Origin: an uncultured Clostridia bacterium
GTDB lineage: Bacteria; Bacillota; Clostridia; Oscillospirales; Acutalibacteraceae
Assembly: GCA_937884995.1 (NCBI GenBank)
Contig: CAKZZL010000002.1
Location: 1-50,780 of the forward strand
Length of the DNA: 50,780 nt
Direction: 5' to 3'
Shown here one piece after another: positions 48,706 through 50,780 of this stretch. A program made the position numbers and the translations under genes. Position 1 is the stretch's first letter, and every line of letters begins with the position of its first letter. The notes under the pieces were generated by a model. It was not told the origin of the DNA. It saw only the letters and a program-made list of their open reading frames with translations, and made no database searches.

Positions 48706-49245
48706 TTAATAATTCTCTGCATTTACTTCAAAGAAGCTCTGAGGATGTAAGCAAACAGGACAAGCGCCCGGTGCCTTTGTGCCGACAACGATATGACCGC
48801 AGTTACGGCATTCCCAGATCTTTACTTCGCTCTTTTCAAATACCTGCTGAGTCTCTACATTCTTAAGAAGAGCACGGTATCTTTCTTCATGATGTTTCTC
48901 GATAGCTGCTACTGCGCGGAACTTTGCTGCGAGTGCCTTGAAGCCTTCTTCTTCAGCTGTCTTGGCAAAGTCTTCATACATATCTGTCCACTCATAGTTT
49001 TCGCCGTCTGCTGCAGCTGCAAGATTTTCTGCAGTTGTGCCTATTCCGTCGAGTTCCTTAAACCACATCTTTGCATGTTCTTTCTCATTGTCTGCTGTTT
49101 TAAGGAAAAGTGCAGCAATCTGTTCAAAACCGTCTTTTTTTGCCTTGGAAGCAAAATATGTGTATTTGTTTCTTGCCTGGGATTCACCTGCAAAAGCTGC
49201 CTGTAAATTTTTCTCTGTCTGTGTGCCTGCATATTTGTTAGCCAT
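48706..49245 (-). CDS. rbr: Rubrerythrin
   Basis: A 179-residue peroxidase with an N-terminal di-iron four-helix domain and a C-terminal rubredoxin domain. QAAFAGESQARNKYTYFASKA and KTADNEKEHAKMWFKEL carry the ExxH ligands, and IEKHHEERYRALL the second pair; the C-terminal WECRNCGHIVVGTKAPGACPVC binds the single iron. It removes hydrogen peroxide. GGAGGTAGTAAC precedes the ATG. It leads the two-gene operon with desulfoferrodoxin. Confidence 0.97.
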   Translation of the reverse strand: MANKYAGTQTEKNLQAAFAGESQARNKYTYFASKAKKDGFEQIAALFLKTADNEKEHAKMWFKELDGIGTTAENLAAAADGENYEWTDMYEDFAKTAEEEGFKALAAKFRAVAAIEKHHEERYRALLKNVETQQVFEKSEVKIWECRNCGHIVVGTKAPGACPVCLHPQSFFEVNAENY

Positions 49246-49276
49246 AGTTACTACCTCCTAATTTTCACTATGTCTT

Positions 49277-49306
49277 ATTATACCCTATTTTGACAAAAGA
49301 ATTCAA
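49277..49306 (-). promoter_or_regulatory. Promoter of the rubrerythrin operon
   Basis: On the minus strand TTGAAT (49301-49306), 18 bases, TATAAT (49277-49282), 31 bases before the start codon. No clear PerR box is visible. Confidence 0.75.
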
Positions 49307-49330
49307 GACTATATATATGATTTTAAAAAC

Positions 49331-49352
49331 TCAGAGCGGCGAATCCGCCCAG
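49331..49352 (-). terminator. Weak hairpin after the phosphoglycerate mutase gene
   Basis: GGCG and CGCC pair around GATT with some outer pairing; on the minus strand GAGTTTTTAAAA follows about 10 bases after the stem. A weak terminator. Confidence 0.4.
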
Positions 49353-49364
49353 AAAATTCTTTCT

Positions 49365-50111
49365 TTATTGTTTTTTCCCTTGGTTTGCAACTGCATTCAT
49401 CTTAGCAGCAAGTGCTTCCTGATCTCCGAGGTAATAATGCTTGATTACATTGAAGTTATCATCAAACTCATAAACGAGCGGAGATGCGGTAGGAATGTTA
49501 ACCCCTATAATCTCTTCATCAGAAAGGTTATCAAAATACTTAACAAGTGCGCGAAGTGAATTTCCGTGAGCAGCAATAATAACTCTCTTGCCTTCCTTCA
49601 TGCTCTGCTTAATTGTACTCTCAAAATACGGAACAACTCTTTCAATTGTTGTTTCAAGAGATTCATTAAGAGGAAGATCTTCTTTCGGAATTCCGCGGAA
49701 CATTTCCTGATTCGCCGGATTTTCTTCAGAATCTTCTGTAAGTGCTGGCGGTTTGATATCAAATGAACGTCTCCAGATTTTAACCTGGTCTTCGCCGTAC
49801 TTTTCTGCTGTTTCTGACTTATTAAGTCCCTGCAATGCACCATAATGTCTTTCATTCAGGTGATAGTCCTTTATAACCGGGAGCCATACTCTGTCCATCT
49901 CTGTAAGCATGGTATCAAGAGTGTGAATAGCTCTCTTCAAGATAGAAGTATAACAAATATCAAAATCATATCCTTCAGCCTTTAAGAGCTGGCCGGCTGC
50001 CTTTGCCTCTTCCATTCCTTTTGCGCTTAAATCGACATCGTGCCAACCTGTGAATTTATTTTCAAGATTCCACTGGCTCTCACCATGTCTAACCAAAACA
50101 AGTTTCATCAT
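49365..50111 (-). CDS. gpmA: 2,3-bisphosphoglycerate-dependent phosphoglycerate mutase
   Basis: A 248-residue glycolytic enzyme that interconverts 3- and 2-phosphoglycerate. LVLVRHGESQWNLENKFTGWHDVDLS has the phosphohistidine (RHG); the substrate-binding segments SILKRAIHTLDTML, NERHYGALQGLNKSE and WRRSFDIKPPAL, and the second catalytic histidine in VIIAAHGNSLRALVKYFD, are intact. GGAGG lies ten bases before the ATG at 50111. It is a separate unit with its own promoter. Confidence 0.97.
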   Translation of the reverse strand: MMKLVLVRHGESQWNLENKFTGWHDVDLSAKGMEEAKAAGQLLKAEGYDFDICYTSILKRAIHTLDTMLTEMDRVWLPVIKDYHLNERHYGALQGLNKSETAEKYGEDQVKIWRRSFDIKPPALTEDSEENPANQEMFRGIPKEDLPLNESLETTIERVVPYFESTIKQSMKEGKRVIIAAHGNSLRALVKYFDNLSDEEIIGVNIPTASPLVYEFDDNFNVIKHYYLGDQEALAAKMNAVANQGKKQ

Positions 50112-50144
50112 GGGTTAACTACCTCCAATTAATTTATCCATAGG

Positions 50145-50173
50145 ATTATATCAAACTATCTTGCACAAATCAA
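50145..50173 (-). promoter_or_regulatory. Promoter of gpmA
   Basis: On the minus strand TTGATT (50168-50173), 17 bases, TATAAT (50145-50150), about 35 bases before the start codon. Confidence 0.82.
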
Positions 50174-50202
50174 TAATTGCAAAAATATTTTAGGGCAAAG
50201 AG

Positions 50203-50235
50203 ATGCCCTCTTTACCAAATCCGGCAAGAGGGCAA
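50203..50235 (-). terminator. Terminator of the right-edge zinc-ribbon gene
   Basis: TGCCCTCTT and AAGAGGGCA form a perfect 9-bp stem about 15 bases after the stop codon of the leftward gene; the T tract is weak. Confidence 0.7.
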
Positions 50236-50249
50236 GATATATATTTTCT

Positions 50250-50780
50250 TTATTTTCCGAACAATTTTCTCTTCTTTGATTTGCTTCTTATTGTCGGAGT
50301 ACCCATAATAACGAAAGTCGGAACTGCAGCTCCGCAATTAGGACAAAAATCAATATCCTGTGCCATTTCAGTACCGCAACTGAGGCAAGCCTTTGTCTTT
50401 TGAGTTTTTGCTGCTTCCTTTATCTGGTCTTTATTCAATTCACCTTGAACTGCTGCAGCTGTTGATATTGTTGCAAATTTGGCAGCCATTCCGTCTATGG
50501 AGCTGTCCTGAGAGTTTGTTGTCTCTTCTGTAGCCTGAATCGTTTCTTCCGTAGTCTCTTCTGTTGCATCAGTTGTAAATCCGAACTGGCTTTCAGCAAC
50601 TGTTTCTTCAATCTTTTCAGCTTCATCATTCACAAAACTGAATCCTGTATCTAAAGTCTCTTCTGCTTCTTCTTTTACTTCATCGACATTGATTACTTCA
50701 TAATCTGCAGCAGGAGCCGGTGTAAAGCCGAAGTTTGTATCAGCTGTTTCTTCAACCTTTTCAGCTTCATCATTTACAAA
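50250..50780 (-). CDS. Repeat protein with C-terminal zinc ribbon (partial, N-terminus off right edge)
   Basis: The frame is open from base 50780 to the stop at 50250, so 176 C-terminal residues are seen; the ATG at 50633 is internal. Acidic repeats of the form FVNDEAEKVEETADTNFGF recur at least twice before residue 90 of the visible part, followed by a Thr/Glu-rich stretch. The end has a zinc ribbon, ACLSCGTEMAQDIDFCPNCG, and a basic tail KSKKRKLFGK. Zinc-ribbon proteins of this layout are common in Lachnospiraceae. The function cannot be given without the N-terminal part. Confidence 0.8.
   Translation of the reverse strand, partial: FVNDEAEKVEETADTNFGFTPAPAADYEVINVDEVKEEAEETLDTGFSFVNDEAEKIEETVAESQFGFTTDATEETTEETIQATEETTNSQDSSIDGMAAKFATISTAAAVQGELNKDQIKEAAKTQKTKACLSCGTEMAQDIDFCPNCGAAVPTFVIMGTPTIRSKSKKRKLFGK

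Overview
The window looks like chromosomal DNA of an anaerobic, low-GC Firmicute, most likely a Lachnospiraceae-type Clostridium relative. The basis is AT-rich coding DNA with strong AGGAGG ribosome sites, a T-box leader, SpoVG, a CsoR/CopA copper operon, a rubrerythrin plus superoxide reductase pair, LexA boxes of the CGAAC-N4-GTTCG type, and MobP3/VirB4/VirD4 genes of the kind carried by gut Clostridia elements. The exact genus cannot be read from the sequence.

Bases 1 to about 17,840 hold a leftward mobile-element block. It has an ADP-ribosylglycohydrolase cut by the left edge, a small membrane protein, a MobP3-like relaxase with an accessory protein, a YgjP-type metallopeptidase, a zinc-ribbon membrane protein, a winged-helix protein, a VirD4-like coupling ATPase, an NlpC/P60 wall hydrolase, a VirB4-like ATPase, PrgI/VirB3-, VirB6- and VirB2-like membrane proteins, a sortase-anchored thioester adhesin, SpoVG, YodL/DUF3846, AbrB-like, secreted, YubB-like and DUF4314 proteins. 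Most genes overlap or nearly touch, so they probably form one long operon for conjugation and mating contact. No integrase is visible, so the element's ends are not both in the window.

Bases 17,840 to 25,000 are a patchwork. A Phd/RelE-type toxin-antitoxin pair sits between two 46-bp imperfect direct repeats. It is followed by a secreted fibronectin-III repeat protein, a two-HTH regulator, and a deletion scar that joins the 3' ends of two divergent genes, one of them cstA. Bases 25,000 to 33,140 carry a LexA-box-controlled ImmA/IrrE operon on the left strand. On the right strand are a coupled small protein plus membrane-tethered nuclease plus dGTPase-like operon, then csoR-copA (with a CopZ-like domain fused to CopA) and alanine racemase.

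Bases 33,190 to 36,960 form an islet richer in G+C. It contains a tnpV pseudogene with one amber codon, a 12-TM protein ending in a LuxR HTH, and, divergent to it, a possible small gene and a secreted, membrane-anchored protein with seven DnaJ-like cysteine motifs. This pair is the best candidate here for an undescribed membrane sensing system. Just after it lies an orphan consensus promoter with a LexA box in its spacer.

Bases 37,100 to the end are core genome, almost all leftward: citrate synthase, low-molecular-weight phosphatase, a solitary adenine methyltransferase, branched-chain aminotransferase, two tandem membrane diguanylate cyclases, enolase, prolyl-tRNA synthetase with its T-box leader, desulfoferrodoxin, rubrerythrin, phosphoglycerate mutase and a partial zinc-ribbon repeat protein.
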